From a virus, in IMG/VR virus record IMGVR_UViG_3300027779_000041, positions 1 to 51,388 of that record: a stretch of 51,388 nucleotides of DNA, one strand, 5' to 3'. The notes beneath the pieces were generated by a model, which made no database searches, was not told the DNA's origin, and saw only the letters and a program-made list of their open reading frames with translations. Below are positions 38,571-45,405 of the stretch, in pieces. The translations under genes and the position numbers were made by a program. How positions within the stretch are numbered: the first letter of the stretch is position 1; each line of letters begins with the position of its first letter.

Positions 38571-39029
38571 ATGCCGCGTAAAACTCATTGTATTAATGTT
38601 CATAAGACGGATTCTAGACTTGCTGAGTTATGTCGCACCAAACTGGATTTCAGTAAACCGATTGAAGTTTACAAAAATCTCCACAAAGATTGCTGGTCAA
38701 TCCGGCAGAACAGAATTGTTCAATTTCACACAGATTACATTTGTTTGCAGGATGCTGAGTTTATAGTGTCACAAGCCGGACGTTTGCGAGTGTTGAAGAA
38801 TGCTCAAAAGAATGTTCATGCGTTTGTTCGTGGTTTTTGGTGTGATCCAAAACAGCAGTGGGAAAATCGGTTGCCGCTACCTTTCAAGCCAGTCACCTAT
38901 AACCCGTACAAATACGATTCGTTTGTGTTGGCAAATACGAACGGAGAACCTATAGAACGTGCAAAATTCGTGGATATGGCCATTGGCCATTGCTATGGTT
39001 CCGAAGTTGTGGTACAATTCACCGCGTAA
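38571..39029 (+). CDS. Protein of unknown function, 152 aa
   Basis: This 152-residue basic protein has five to six strands (FSKPIEVYKNLHKDCWSIRQ, RIVQFHTDYICLQDAEFIV) and a centre RLRVLKNAQKNVHAFVRGFW. The pattern KNVHAFVRG resembles a small phage family of unknown function that often occurs next to GP88-like genes. GGAG precedes the ATG. It is the first gene of the transcript from the perfect promoter at 38510, so it is likely made early and abundantly. Confidence 0.6.
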   Translation: MPRKTHCINVHKTDSRLAELCRTKLDFSKPIEVYKNLHKDCWSIRQNRIVQFHTDYICLQDAEFIVSQAGRLRVLKNAQKNVHAFVRGFWCDPKQQWENRLPLPFKPVTYNPYKYDSFVLANTNGEPIERAKFVDMAIGHCYGSEVVVQFTA

Positions 39030-39056
39030 CACTTTTCCCCTATTGGAGGAGCGACT

Positions 39057-39827
39057 ATGTCATTCTCAAAAGCCAACAACAAATTGCAAGCAATGGTCGA
39101 TCATCCTGATCTGCAAGTATATCTTGAGAATAAGCGTAAAGTTTATTCGTTCGATCTATTGTCTGGTCACTCGTGTCCGTTTGCTGAACAATGTTTGAGT
39201 AAGGTAAAAATTGTAGATGGTAAGCGGAAAGTTGTGGACGGCAAGAAAACAGAATTTCGCTGTTTCAGTGCATCACAGGAAGCCACATATACGAACGTGT
39301 ACAATTCTCGCAAGAAGAATTTTGACAATTTGCGTGGTAAGTCTGCTGGTGAGATGGTTTCGATTATTCGTGACCAGATGCCGAAGAATCTGGGAATCTG
39401 CCGAATTCACGTTGCTGGTGATTTCTTCAGCCCGGCATACTTTGAAGCATGGATTAGAACGGCAATCATGAATCCAGACCGATTGTTCTATGCTTATACT
39501 AAGTCTTTACCTTATTGGGTTGATAATCTGGAAATTATTCCCGATAATCTGATTCTTACCGCAAGTTATGGTGGACGCCGTGACGATATGATTGTAGACT
39601 ATGGTCTACGATCTGCGAAAGTAGTGTTCTCTTATGAGGAAGCCGATATGCTGGGTTTGGAAGTCGATCACGATGACACACACGCAGCAAATCCGTTTTG
39701 GGGAAATGATGATTTTGCCCTTATTATTCATGGCATTCAACCGAAAGGATCTGAGGCAGCGGACGCAATCAAGCAACTCAAAAAAGATGGAAAGAGGTTT
39801 AGCTATGGGAAGGCACAAACCGCATGA
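39057..39827 (+). CDS. GP88-like phage protein
   Basis: This 256-residue protein is similar in pattern to the gene product 88 family first seen in mycobacteriophages: LSGHSCPFAEQCLSK (with two Cys), FRCFSASQEATYTNVYNSRKK, RIHVAGDFFSPAYFEAW and FYAYTKSLPYW, followed by Cys-poor alpha/beta sequence. The two Cys of the first motif and the CF after FR look like a metal or Fe-S cluster site. The biochemical function of the family is unknown. It begins 27 bases after the preceding gene with GGAGGA upstream, in the same transcript. Confidence 0.7.
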   Translation: MSFSKANNKLQAMVDHPDLQVYLENKRKVYSFDLLSGHSCPFAEQCLSKVKIVDGKRKVVDGKKTEFRCFSASQEATYTNVYNSRKKNFDNLRGKSAGEMVSIIRDQMPKNLGICRIHVAGDFFSPAYFEAWIRTAIMNPDRLFYAYTKSLPYWVDNLEIIPDNLILTASYGGRRDDMIVDYGLRSAKVVFSYEEADMLGLEVDHDDTHAANPFWGNDDFALIIHGIQPKGSEAADAIKQLKKDGKRFSYGKAQTA

Positions 39828-39916
39828 AAAATGCCGGTGATTTGTTTTTGTGTATTTTTATTATGTTCGCAGTGGTAATTTTTGGAGTAAAGTACAATGA
39901 TTCTGACAATGAATAA
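39824..39916 (+). CDS. Membrane peptide, 30 aa
   Basis: The start overlaps the stop of the GP88-like gene (ATGA). It encodes MKNAGDLFLCIFIMFAVVIF and a short tail GVKYNDSDNE: one membrane span with the polar end probably in the cytoplasm. It overlaps the next gene in another frame. Confidence 0.4.
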   Translation: MKNAGDLFLCIFIMFAVVIFGVKYNDSDNE

Positions 39917-40169
39917 AACAGGTGATGCAATGGATAATGTCAAAGTAGAATGTTGGAAATGTTCGAATGCACATAGTATTCGGGTAAAACCATCGGACTA
40001 CAAGGAATGGCAGGAGGGTGAATTGATTCAGGATGTTTTGTATTATCTTACTGAAGATGAGAGGGAATTACTAATTTCGGGAACTTGTGGGGATTGTTGG
40101 GATACTCTGTTTGGGGTGGATGACGAGAATGGGGAAATTACGGACGATGACTTAATCTGGGAGGAATGA
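39897..40169 (+). CDS. Small zinc-ribbon-like protein, up to 90 aa
   Basis: The frame contains C-x2-C pairs at ECWKCSN and TCGDCWD, enough for one zinc site. It ends in a very acidic tail (DDENGEITDDDLIWEE). Three starts are possible: 39897 (GGAG nine bases upstream), 39909 and 39930 (AGGTG upstream). The longest is reported. Its stop lies 10 bases before repeat element 5. The family is unknown. Confidence 0.6.
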   Translation: MILTMNKTGDAMDNVKVECWKCSNAHSIRVKPSDYKEWQEGELIQDVLYYLTEDERELLISGTCGDCWDTLFGVDDENGEITDDDLIWEE

Positions 40170-40178
40170 CAGCAAAAC

Positions 40179-40268
40179 GTCGCCGTAAGTCCTTACCCCG
40201 CAAGGGGTTAGGACGCCGGGGGCGGGCTGCGAGCGTCGTAACTCCTTTGATACCAACGACTTACGACG
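40179..40268. repeat. Paired inverted-repeat element, copy 5
   Basis: The first half is a long hairpin GTCCTTACCCC-GCAA-GGGGTTAGGAC (40189-214), ten of eleven pairs, with a GNRA loop. The second is CGTCGTAACTCC ... GACTTACGACG (40234-68). TACTTTGGAAAACTTTGAG follows, as after copy 2. Confidence 0.8.
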
Positions 40269-40358
40269 ATTCTGGGATGTCTTGCCCTATCTTTACCGAT
40301 TGCCGCCGAAATACTTTGGAAAACTTTGAGAAATAAGCCCTAATCACTAAGGCTGAGC

Positions 40359-40387
40359 TATACAACTGCCGATAATTAAGGTATAAT
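40359..40387 (+). promoter_or_regulatory. Sigma-70-type promoter
   Basis: TATACA (40359-64), 17 bases, TATAAT (40382-87). GCCGATAATT lies in the spacer. An ATG occurs six bases after the -10 box (40394). Confidence 0.65.
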
Positions 40388-40441
40388 ACCTGTATGACGC
40401 GACAACGAGTCGCAAACAACCCCTTTTTTGGAGAACGTAGA

Positions 40442-41332
40442 ATGACGACTTTAACAACTGACACCGCACTGGAAACCGTCCAGAACACTTTCAACTTTTC
40501 GGTTGACAAGTTTCCACTGTACGGCCCCGACAATATGCGAACGCCTCATTTCGGATTGTTCCGATCTGACAACAGCGAATGTGTTGGCAAATCAGTTTCT
40601 GCCCGATATGTTCCGCACAATACGGATGACATTTTGGCAATCACTGAAGCCGCTGCCGAAGCGTTCGACGGTGATACAAATGTCCGTTGCCACTTTCGCA
40701 ATGGTCATTTTGTTCAATTTGCACCTTCGAATGAGGATCGTCGTGATATGTTCAATGTTGCCGGTGGTGACAACATCTTCCCGCGATTCATGGTCAACGG
40801 TGGTTATGATGGTCGAGGCTTCAAAGCTGAGATTGGATTCTTCCGTGACATGTGTTTGAATCTGTCAATGATGAAATCTGTCGAGTCGTTTTCTCGATCA
40901 ATTCGTCACACTTCTGGTCTTCGTGGTCAAATGGATGAACTGATCGGAGCATTCTCAATGCTCAAAGAATCGTGGTGCGATCTGACTGCCATGATCAAGC
41001 AAATGAGTCAACAGACAGTTGACATGCGAGATTTCTTGAATGAGATCTATCCAGAGCCTGTCGAGGATGCTGGCAAACGTGCGGTGACGGTTCACAAGAA
41101 TCGTACAGAATTGATTCTCAAGCGTTTGAGTGGTGAGATGCGGCGTAGTAACGTCGATTTCGACCTGCGGAATCCCAACGCATGGCTTGCATACAATGCC
41201 GTGCAGGGATACGAGCAGCACGATGCAACTCGACGCAAGTCATTCAACAATGATTTCGACAGGGTTCTCAAAGCTGGGAATTCTCAGGCTGTTCACAAAG
41301 CTGAGAAACTGGCTCTGGAACTGATCGCATAG
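40442..41332 (+). CDS. DUF932 family protein
   Basis: This protein has about 296 residues from ATG 40442 (MTTLTTDTALETVQN), preceded by TTGGAG. An in-frame ATG at 40394 sits right at the transcription start and would add 16 residues. The sequence fits DUF932 phage/plasmid proteins: SVSARYVPHNTDDILAITEAA, GRGFKAEIGFFRDMCLNLSM and, near the C-terminus, NAWLAYNAVQGYEQHD, a hallmark of the family. The function is unknown; members occur near replication and early genes. It is a single-gene cassette with its own promoter and terminator. Its GC content is visibly higher than that of the late genes. Confidence 0.8.
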   Translation: MTTLTTDTALETVQNTFNFSVDKFPLYGPDNMRTPHFGLFRSDNSECVGKSVSARYVPHNTDDILAITEAAAEAFDGDTNVRCHFRNGHFVQFAPSNEDRRDMFNVAGGDNIFPRFMVNGGYDGRGFKAEIGFFRDMCLNLSMMKSVESFSRSIRHTSGLRGQMDELIGAFSMLKESWCDLTAMIKQMSQQTVDMRDFLNEIYPEPVEDAGKRAVTVHKNRTELILKRLSGEMRRSNVDFDLRNPNAWLAYNAVQGYEQHDATRRKSFNNDFDRVLKAGNSQAVHKAEKLALELIA

Positions 41333-41345
41333 TTGAGAATAGGGG

Positions 41346-41384
41346 TGCCCTGCCCGGTTGTCGTTCGCCGGGCGGGGTTTTCTT
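41346..41384 (+). terminator. Rho-independent terminator
   Basis: GCCCGG (41352-57) pairs with CCGGGC (41368-73), extended by CCC/GGG outside a bulge. TTTTCTTATTTCT follows. It lies 14 bases after the DUF932 stop. Confidence 0.85.
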
Positions 41385-41404
41385 ATTTCTTTAAAATAGT
41401 AATT

Positions 41405-41490
41405 GACCTAAACCCTTGCCACCAAAGGACTTAGGGCCGACGCGGCCCGCCCCGATTTCCCTAACTCCTTACCACCAAACGACTTACATC
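41405..41490. repeat. Paired inverted-repeat element, copy 6
   Basis: GACCTAAACCC ... GACTTAGGGC (41405-37), a spacer GACGCGGCCCGCCCC, then CCCTAACTCC ... GACTTACATC (41459-90). Here it follows a normal terminator, so it need not itself be one. Confidence 0.75.
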
Positions 41491-41527
41491 AATTCGTGTT
41501 ATCTTGTTAATTAGTGTACTGTTGGGC

Positions 41528-41555
41528 TTGCTCTATTGACGATATATGATATAAT
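41528..41555 (+). promoter_or_regulatory. Sigma-70-type promoter
   Basis: TTGCTC (41528-33), 16 bases, TATAAT (41550-55). GACGATAT lies in the spacer. The -35 box is weak. Confidence 0.5.
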
Positions 41556-41589
41556 GGAGTATCCCTTTACCCCTATTGGAGATTTTGAG

Positions 41590-41817
41590 ATGAGTAACAT
41601 TGTGGTTGAGTTCTCTGGTTGGGTCGTGGCAGATCCTGACAAGACTTTGTTTTTCAAGATTGGTGATAGTGAAGGACCGGAAACTATCGACGGCAAACAG
41701 TGGTTGGCACTTGACGAAGATGATCGTGGGGATTACATTCTTGATAATGTGATCGATGCCCAACGAGATTCCCTTGACGGGGATTATCTCGAAATAGACA
41801 TTGAAGAAAGAGAATGA
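41590..41817 (+). CDS. Small acidic protein, 75 aa
   Basis: ATG at 41590 follows TTGGAG. The longer frame from TTG 41536 overlaps the promoter. The 75-residue protein is beta-rich in the first half (SNIVVEFSGWVVADPDKTLFF) and very acidic in the second (DEDDRGDYILDNVIDAQRDSL). No family is recognised. Its stop overlaps an alternative start of the next gene. Confidence 0.6.
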   Translation: MSNIVVEFSGWVVADPDKTLFFKIGDSEGPETIDGKQWLALDEDDRGDYILDNVIDAQRDSLDGDYLEIDIEERE

Positions 41818-41861
41818 TAGAGTGTTGTTTGAAAATCCCCCTTATCCTGTGGAGAATTGAG

Positions 41862-42059
41862 ATGAGACTTGACGAAATCGACGAAGAAACTGAAGTATCA
41901 CAAGGCGAGGCAATTGCCGAACTTGAAGCACATCGCAAGAATGTTGAAGTTTTGGGGGCTGGTGAGTTGTATGACATAGACGAAGAAGATATAATTGCGG
42001 AATCGGACGGTAATGGAAATTACCTCGCGATGAACATTCTTAACTGGTTGGGATGGTGA
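41862..42059 (+). CDS. Small acidic protein, 65 aa
   Basis: ATG at 41862 is preceded by TGTGGAG, as in the gene before (both have the pattern GGAGA-N-TTGAGATG). It encodes 65 acidic residues (MRLDEIDEETEVSQGEAIAEL ... IIAESDGNGN) with a hydrophobic end (YLAMNILNWLGW). An earlier in-frame ATG (41814) overlaps the preceding stop and would add 16 hydrophobic residues. Confidence 0.55.
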   Translation: MRLDEIDEETEVSQGEAIAELEAHRKNVEVLGAGELYDIDEEDIIAESDGNGNYLAMNILNWLGW

Positions 42060-42103
42060 ATGGTGTTCAGCTAGAAAAAGAGGTGGTCACCAAATAAGCC
42101 ACG

Positions 42104-42177
<74 letters not shown>

Positions 42178-42183
42178 TTATGC

Positions 42184-42258
42184 GGCCCTATCGTCTAGTT
42201 AGGTCTAGGACACTGGATTTTCATTCCAGCAACGCGGGTTCAAATCCCGCTAGGGTCA
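42184..42258 (+). tRNA. tRNA-Glu (TTC)
   Basis: The acceptor GGCCCTA pairs with TAGGGTC (one G-T). The anticodon arm CTGGA-TTTTCAT-TCCAG gives TTC. The T arm is GCGGG-TTCAAAT-CCCGC. It reads GAA/GAG, frequent in the acidic genes here. Confidence 0.93.
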
Positions 42259-42267
42259 TTCAGGTTG

Positions 42268-42340
42268 GGGTCCATAGCTCAATGGTTAGAGCAGCGAACT
42301 CATAATTCGTTGGTTGTAGGTTCGAGTCCTACTGGACCCA
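42268..42340 (+). tRNA. tRNA-Met (CAT)
   Basis: The acceptor GGGTCCA pairs with TGGACCC. The anticodon loop CTCATAA gives CAT. The T arm contains GTTCGAGTC. CAT may be elongator Met or, after lysidine modification, Ile; I cannot decide from sequence. Confidence 0.92.
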
Positions 42341-42349
42341 TTTCGTTTG

Positions 42350-42600
42350 TCCCGCCCGATCCTCGGGCATCGCCACTTGTTAGACAGTCAGCGAAAACTG
42401 GACCATTTGTCCCATCTGATCCTATAGCATCGCCAGGTGTTCAACAGTCAGCGAGATTTGGGACTATTTGAATTATAGCATTTTTACATTGCTGTGTCAA
42501 GCCCAATCTATCATACTCGCCAGTTGTTTGACAGTCAGCGAAAAGGGGGTGATGTCCCAGTCAATCTATAAGCATCGCCCGATAACGTATAGTCAGCGAA
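42350..42600 (+). repeat. Four degenerate ~60-base repeats after tRNAs
   Basis: Each unit has TCGCC, a ~15-base variable hairpin centre and AGTCAGCG. The TCGCC positions are 42370, 42430, 42517 and 42575. Units also share GTCCC-N5-ATC about 20 bases upstream. CGC and GCG at the unit ends can pair. There is no coding potential across the array. Function unknown. Confidence 0.65.
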
Positions 42601-43000
42601 AAGGGCCATTTCGCCTCATTTGGGCCGTGTCTCAGCTAATCGTCTCATATAGCGATTTCCCAAAAATGACAAAAACACTGGCTTTTTCGAGAATGTTGAA
42701 GTGTTTCCCCGTAAAAAAAAACACTTTTGCCCCATTTTTGAGTCTTATGAATCACCAGAATCAGCCGTCTAGAGGCCGTATTTGGGCCGCACATGCACAC
42801 GGTTCGACCGCGTCGAGTGAGGCCGAAATATCAATTCCACCAATGTTTTTACTGGGTTTTGGCTTGCTGTATGGGGTCGTGGTTGAAATTATAAACTTAT
42901 CACAACTTAAAAAATCCTCATGTCAACAGTAATCCTTGTATTAGTCATTATATTAGTAGTATTATTAGGGCTTTGTTTTCATTGATAAAGTGCATATTTA
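42601..43000. other. Non-coding stretch with a weak hairpin
   Basis: No convincing gene is seen here. A hairpin AAGTGTTT (42699-706) with AAACACTT (42719-26) has a loop of C and A residues and is followed by TTGCCCC. It could be a poor terminator for the tRNA transcript. The sequence becomes very AT-rich after 42,880. Confidence 0.4.
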
Positions 43001-43013
43001 GGATAAGATAGCC

Positions 43014-43043
43014 TTGACATACAATAACCATAAAACGTATAAC
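43014..43043 (+). promoter_or_regulatory. Promoter candidate
   Basis: TTGACA (43014-19), 18 bases, TATAAC (43038-43). It points toward the second structured region. A TATAAT at 43175-80 without a good -35 box is a second possibility. Confidence 0.5.
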
Positions 43044-43184
43044 TATATTGGGTAATAATCCCCAGAAATGTTTTCTATTATTCTCACTATTGGGAGAAAA
43101 ACCCACAATTAAAATATTAAAAAAGAAAACCACAGAAAAAACCAATAAATCCATCACTCTTGTGAATAGGCAGCTATAATACAT

Positions 43185-43600
43185 TGGATAGATGTAGTTT
43201 ATTGATCACCTTTTGGATCATTATAAAGAAGGGTACGGGGCAGTAGCGTAAGAGCCTGTCTGGATTTCACCTTGCCATTAATGTGAATTTAGATCTGATC
43301 AGGGGCGTTATAACAGTAACGTAGAACTCAGGCCCATTCTGTAACCAAACAGAATAATAACTTATCATTGTAAAGATGTTAAGGGATGACCGGATAGCTT
43401 CACAAGCTTTGCCGTAAGTAATTAGTTTTCAAGGGAATCCAAGCTCTACTGAGGAGTAACTTGGTGGGTCACGTCGAAAGACGAATTGAAATTTTTATTA
43501 CTTGAGTTTTAATCTATATAAATTACTAAGGGACTTTAGGGGTAAGCTTAACGGCTATGCTCTAATATGACCCTATAAACCGTGGTATACCTATATATTA
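43185..43600 (+). ncRNA. Second candidate structured RNA
   Basis: This gene-free stretch before 43612 shows clear local pairing: TGATC/GATCA (43203-20), CGTTA/TAACG (43306-21), ATTCTGT/ACAGAAT (43336-55), AGCTT/AAGCT (43396-408), CCAAG ... CTTGG enclosing TACT-GAGG-AGTA (43439-64), and CGTC-GAAA-GACG (43472-83), a GNRA tetraloop on the plus strand. The structure ends close to the ribosome-binding site of the next gene, so a long structured leader is an alternative to a separate RNA. The family is unknown. Confidence 0.45.
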
Positions 43601-43611
43601 GGGAGGTTAGA

Positions 43612-44007
43612 ATGTGGAAGAAAATTGACAAGAATAGTGTAAATAGTTTTCTATTAGCATTGTCAAAGATGCGACAGACTGATATAAAATTCAGATCTAC
43701 GTTGTTGAATAAATTGTCTAGGAATATTTACAATAATGAATTGTGGTTGTTTAGTGATGGTGGATTTGAAGTATGTATGGCTGTTACTATTTTCTCTGAT
43801 AAAAAGATAGCAAAGATTTGGCTATTAGAGACATCAGGGGATTTTGATGGTAGAAAGATGGTTGAGTTGGTGACAGATAAAATGAATGTGATTTGCAGTG
43901 AATATGATATTGTAGAGGTCTTGTATGGTGTGGATGGTCAGCCTATTGATCACGAATCTTCATTAACAGATCTATTAAATCAGCGATTTATTAAAAAAAC
44001 AAATTAA
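43612..44007 (+). CDS. Protein of unknown function, 131 aa
   Basis: ATG at 43612 is preceded by AGGGAGG. A GTG at 43582 would add ten residues inside the leader. The 131-residue protein has the order helix, strand, strand, helix (NSVNSFLLALSKMRQ, FEVCMAVTIFSDKKIAKIWLL, MVELVTDKMNVICSEYDI). This pattern is loosely similar to acetyltransferase folds or small phage virion proteins; neither can be claimed. It is the first gene after the second structured RNA. Confidence 0.6.
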   Translation: MWKKIDKNSVNSFLLALSKMRQTDIKFRSTLLNKLSRNIYNNELWLFSDGGFEVCMAVTIFSDKKIAKIWLLETSGDFDGRKMVELVTDKMNVICSEYDIVEVLYGVDGQPIDHESSLTDLLNQRFIKKTN

Positions 44008-44010
44008 GGG

Positions 44011-44038
44011 TTGACAGGGTTGATGTCGATGATATGAT
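44011..44038 (+). promoter_or_regulatory. Sigma-70-type promoter
   Basis: TTGACA (44011-16), 16 bases, TATGAT (44033-38). GTCGATGA lies in the spacer. The leader ACAAACAACAAACC matches the earlier transcripts. It drives 44074 and following. Confidence 0.7.
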
Positions 44039-44073
44039 ACAGACACAAACAACAAACCTTTTGGAGATTTAAG

Positions 44074-44265
44074 ATGAAAGACTTGAGAGACGCGATTAAG
44101 AATCTACTAGAAGAGATTTCTGACAACAGCGAAGTTTCCACTTATCCCAGTATGGACAAGTCAGAGGCTTATGTGGAACTTTGCAATCAGTATAGCCTAT
44201 ACTTTGTTGAGCCTGAAGACGATAAAGAATTTCAGGATTGGCAGGAGGTTTGTTTTCCTCAATGA
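44074..44265 (+). CDS. Small acidic protein, 63 aa
   Basis: This 63-residue protein follows a TTTGGAG site. It is acidic and helical (DLRDAIKNLLEEISDNSE, DDKEFQDWQEVCFPQ). The stop overlaps the next start (ATGA). No family is recognised. Confidence 0.55.
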   Translation: MKDLRDAIKNLLEEISDNSEVSTYPSMDKSEAYVELCNQYSLYFVEPEDDKEFQDWQEVCFPQ

Positions 44266-44417
44266 TAAAATTGTCCTTGACAATAATGGCACTACTGTTT
44301 ACCATAGCATGGTGTAAATCAAGACCAGAACCAGAACCAAAGAAGAAAAAGAATAAGATGCCAGATACCGACGTGGAACGCTGGCGAAAAGAAATGGTTA
44401 AACATTGGAAAAATTAA
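44262..44417 (+). CDS. Exported or membrane-anchored peptide, 51 aa
   Basis: Overlaps the preceding stop. Residues 1-18 (MIKLSLTIMALLFTIAWC) form a signal or anchor. The C18 is in a lipobox-like place, but IAWC is not canonical. A Pro/Glu/Lys linker (RPEPEPKKKKNK) and a charged helix follow. It may sit in the inner membrane with its charged end in the periplasm. Confidence 0.5.
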   Translation: MIKLSLTIMALLFTIAWCKSRPEPEPKKKKNKMPDTDVERWRKEMVKHWKN

Positions 44418-44596
44418 TGCAAACTTTTATCTATAGTTGTTTTGAAGAAGTTTTAAGTAAGGCTGAATCTCTTGGATGGGAAGATAGCCATATTGATGGC
44501 ACGGATGATGATTATGATCCTGATACCGCCGACGCTGTTGAAGAAGAGTGTTTGACATATATTAAAGATCAGGGTTTTGAATTAGTGATGCTATAG
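44417..44596 (+). CDS. Small acidic protein, 59 aa
   Basis: ATG 44417 overlaps the previous TAA (TAATG). The TTG at 44405 is rejected. It is acidic: FEEVLSKAESLGWEDSHIDG, then DDDYDPDTADAVEEE. It is predicted mostly helical. Translational coupling with both neighbours is likely. No family is recognised. Confidence 0.5.
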   Translation: MQTFIYSCFEEVLSKAESLGWEDSHIDGTDDDYDPDTADAVEEECLTYIKDQGFELVML

Positions 44597-44610
44597 GGGA
44601 GGGTAGTACA

Positions 44611-44811
44611 ATGTGGCAGGGTGTAATTTGTAATAGCACAGGGTTATGTGAGGCTGTAACTCCTAGATGCAACACAAAAGAAGATGCCTTACAACATTTG
44701 ACAAAGTATCACATTTCCGGGGAGGAATATAAACTGTTAACAAAATATAAAGTTGAAGATAACGGCGAAGTTCAGGCTATCGCTGACTATAGAGTAGATT
44801 ACAATGAGTAG
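44611..44811 (+). CDS. Small protein, 66 aa
   Basis: The start follows GGGGAGG. This 66-residue protein has two Cys (VICNSTGLCEAV) and a third (PRCNTKEDALQHL), then a helix and strands (YKVEDNGEVQAIADYRVD). No family is recognised. Its end overlaps the next start by eight bases. Confidence 0.55.
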   Translation: MWQGVICNSTGLCEAVTPRCNTKEDALQHLTKYHISGEEYKLLTKYKVEDNGEVQAIADYRVDYNE

Positions 44812-45061
44812 TCACTGGGGCAGGCAGCACATAGCTAAAAAGAATACTTGGTTTAAGTATGGAACAGCGGTGTTTGTTATGAATAATTATGGTGATGGTC
44901 GCGGTTTATTTCTTGGAGTACGGATCTGTGAGGATTCAGGCTCAGAAGGATATGAACTTGGTGAAGAATATCATCACCGAAAAAATTGTAGTTTCGATGA
45001 TTTTTATGAGATTGGTCTACATCAGGGTATTGGGCATTTTCTTGATTCAGTTGAAGACTGA
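44804..45061 (+). CDS. Small protein, 85 aa
   Basis: Starts inside the end of the previous gene (overlap of eight bases). The 85-residue protein has GTAVFVMNNYGDGRGLFLGVR and EYHHRKNCSFDDFYEIGLHQ. The beta-rich first half and His/Cys cluster are suggestive but not diagnostic. It ends 29 bases before tRNA-Leu. Confidence 0.55.
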   Translation: MSSHWGRQHIAKKNTWFKYGTAVFVMNNYGDGRGLFLGVRICEDSGSEGYELGEEYHHRKNCSFDDFYEIGLHQGIGHFLDSVED

Positions 45062-45090
45062 ATGTCTAACCCAATGTGATCGGATCGAAT

Positions 45091-45175
45091 GGCCGGATGG
45101 TGGAATAGGCAGACACTCAGGACTTAAAATCCTGTGCCCGTAATGGGCGTGCGGGTTCGAGTCCCGCTTCGGCTA
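45091..45175 (+). tRNA. tRNA-Leu (TAA)
   Basis: The acceptor GGCCGGA pairs with TTCGGCT (two G-T). The anticodon arm AGGA-CTTAAAA-TCCT gives TAA. The long variable arm GTGCCCGTAATGGGCGT and T arm GCGGG-TTCGAGT-CCCGC are typical of Leu tRNA. It reads UUA, a codon favoured in AT-rich genes. Confidence 0.92.
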
Positions 45176-45210
45176 CTGTAGTAAGTTTTATTATAAATAG
45201 GAGTTGACAA

Positions 45211-45405
45211 ATGGATAAGATTGGAAAGACGGTTCTATCAATAATGTTTATTGTTCTGTGTTCTTTAATGGGTCTTGCTCTCATTGAAGAAGGGAGACAG
45301 CGACAGCTTGAAAACCTTGAAAAACCGATGTTTAAACAAAGTGTATTTTCACTTGGCATTCAAAATTATCACCGTACTGATCCTCTAATACAGGAGAATA
45401 ACTAA
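45211..45405 (+). CDS. Small membrane protein, 64 aa
   Basis: Follows AGGAGTTGACAA, a junction motif repeated in this operon. Residues 7-25 (TVLSIMFIVLCSLMGLALI) are one membrane span, followed by a charged helix (EEGRQRQLENLEKP). The TAA overlaps the next ATG. No family is recognised. Confidence 0.5.
   Translation: MDKIGKTVLSIMFIVLCSLMGLALIEEGRQRQLENLEKPMFKQSVFSLGIQNYHRTDPLIQENN

Noticed and set aside
40261-40533. 90-codon minus-strand frame over repeat element 5 and the DUF932 start
   Set aside because: It covers repeat, promoter and the start of a real gene on the other strand; no ribosome-binding site.
42265-42471. 68-codon frame over tRNA-Met
   Set aside because: It is read through the tRNA and the following repeats; a typical artefact of translating tRNA genes.
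42350-42600. CRISPR array
   Set aside because: Only four degenerate units, irregular spacing, variable centre and conserved ends in the wrong arrangement; no cas genes.
42468-42932. 154-codon frame after the repeat array
   Set aside because: It begins in the repeat array, contains homopolymer runs (KKN-type), has no ribosome-binding site and no protein-like pattern. I treat the region as non-coding.
43185-43600. Group I intron
   Set aside because: The conserved core segments expected for P4-P7 were not found and no split gene flanks the region.
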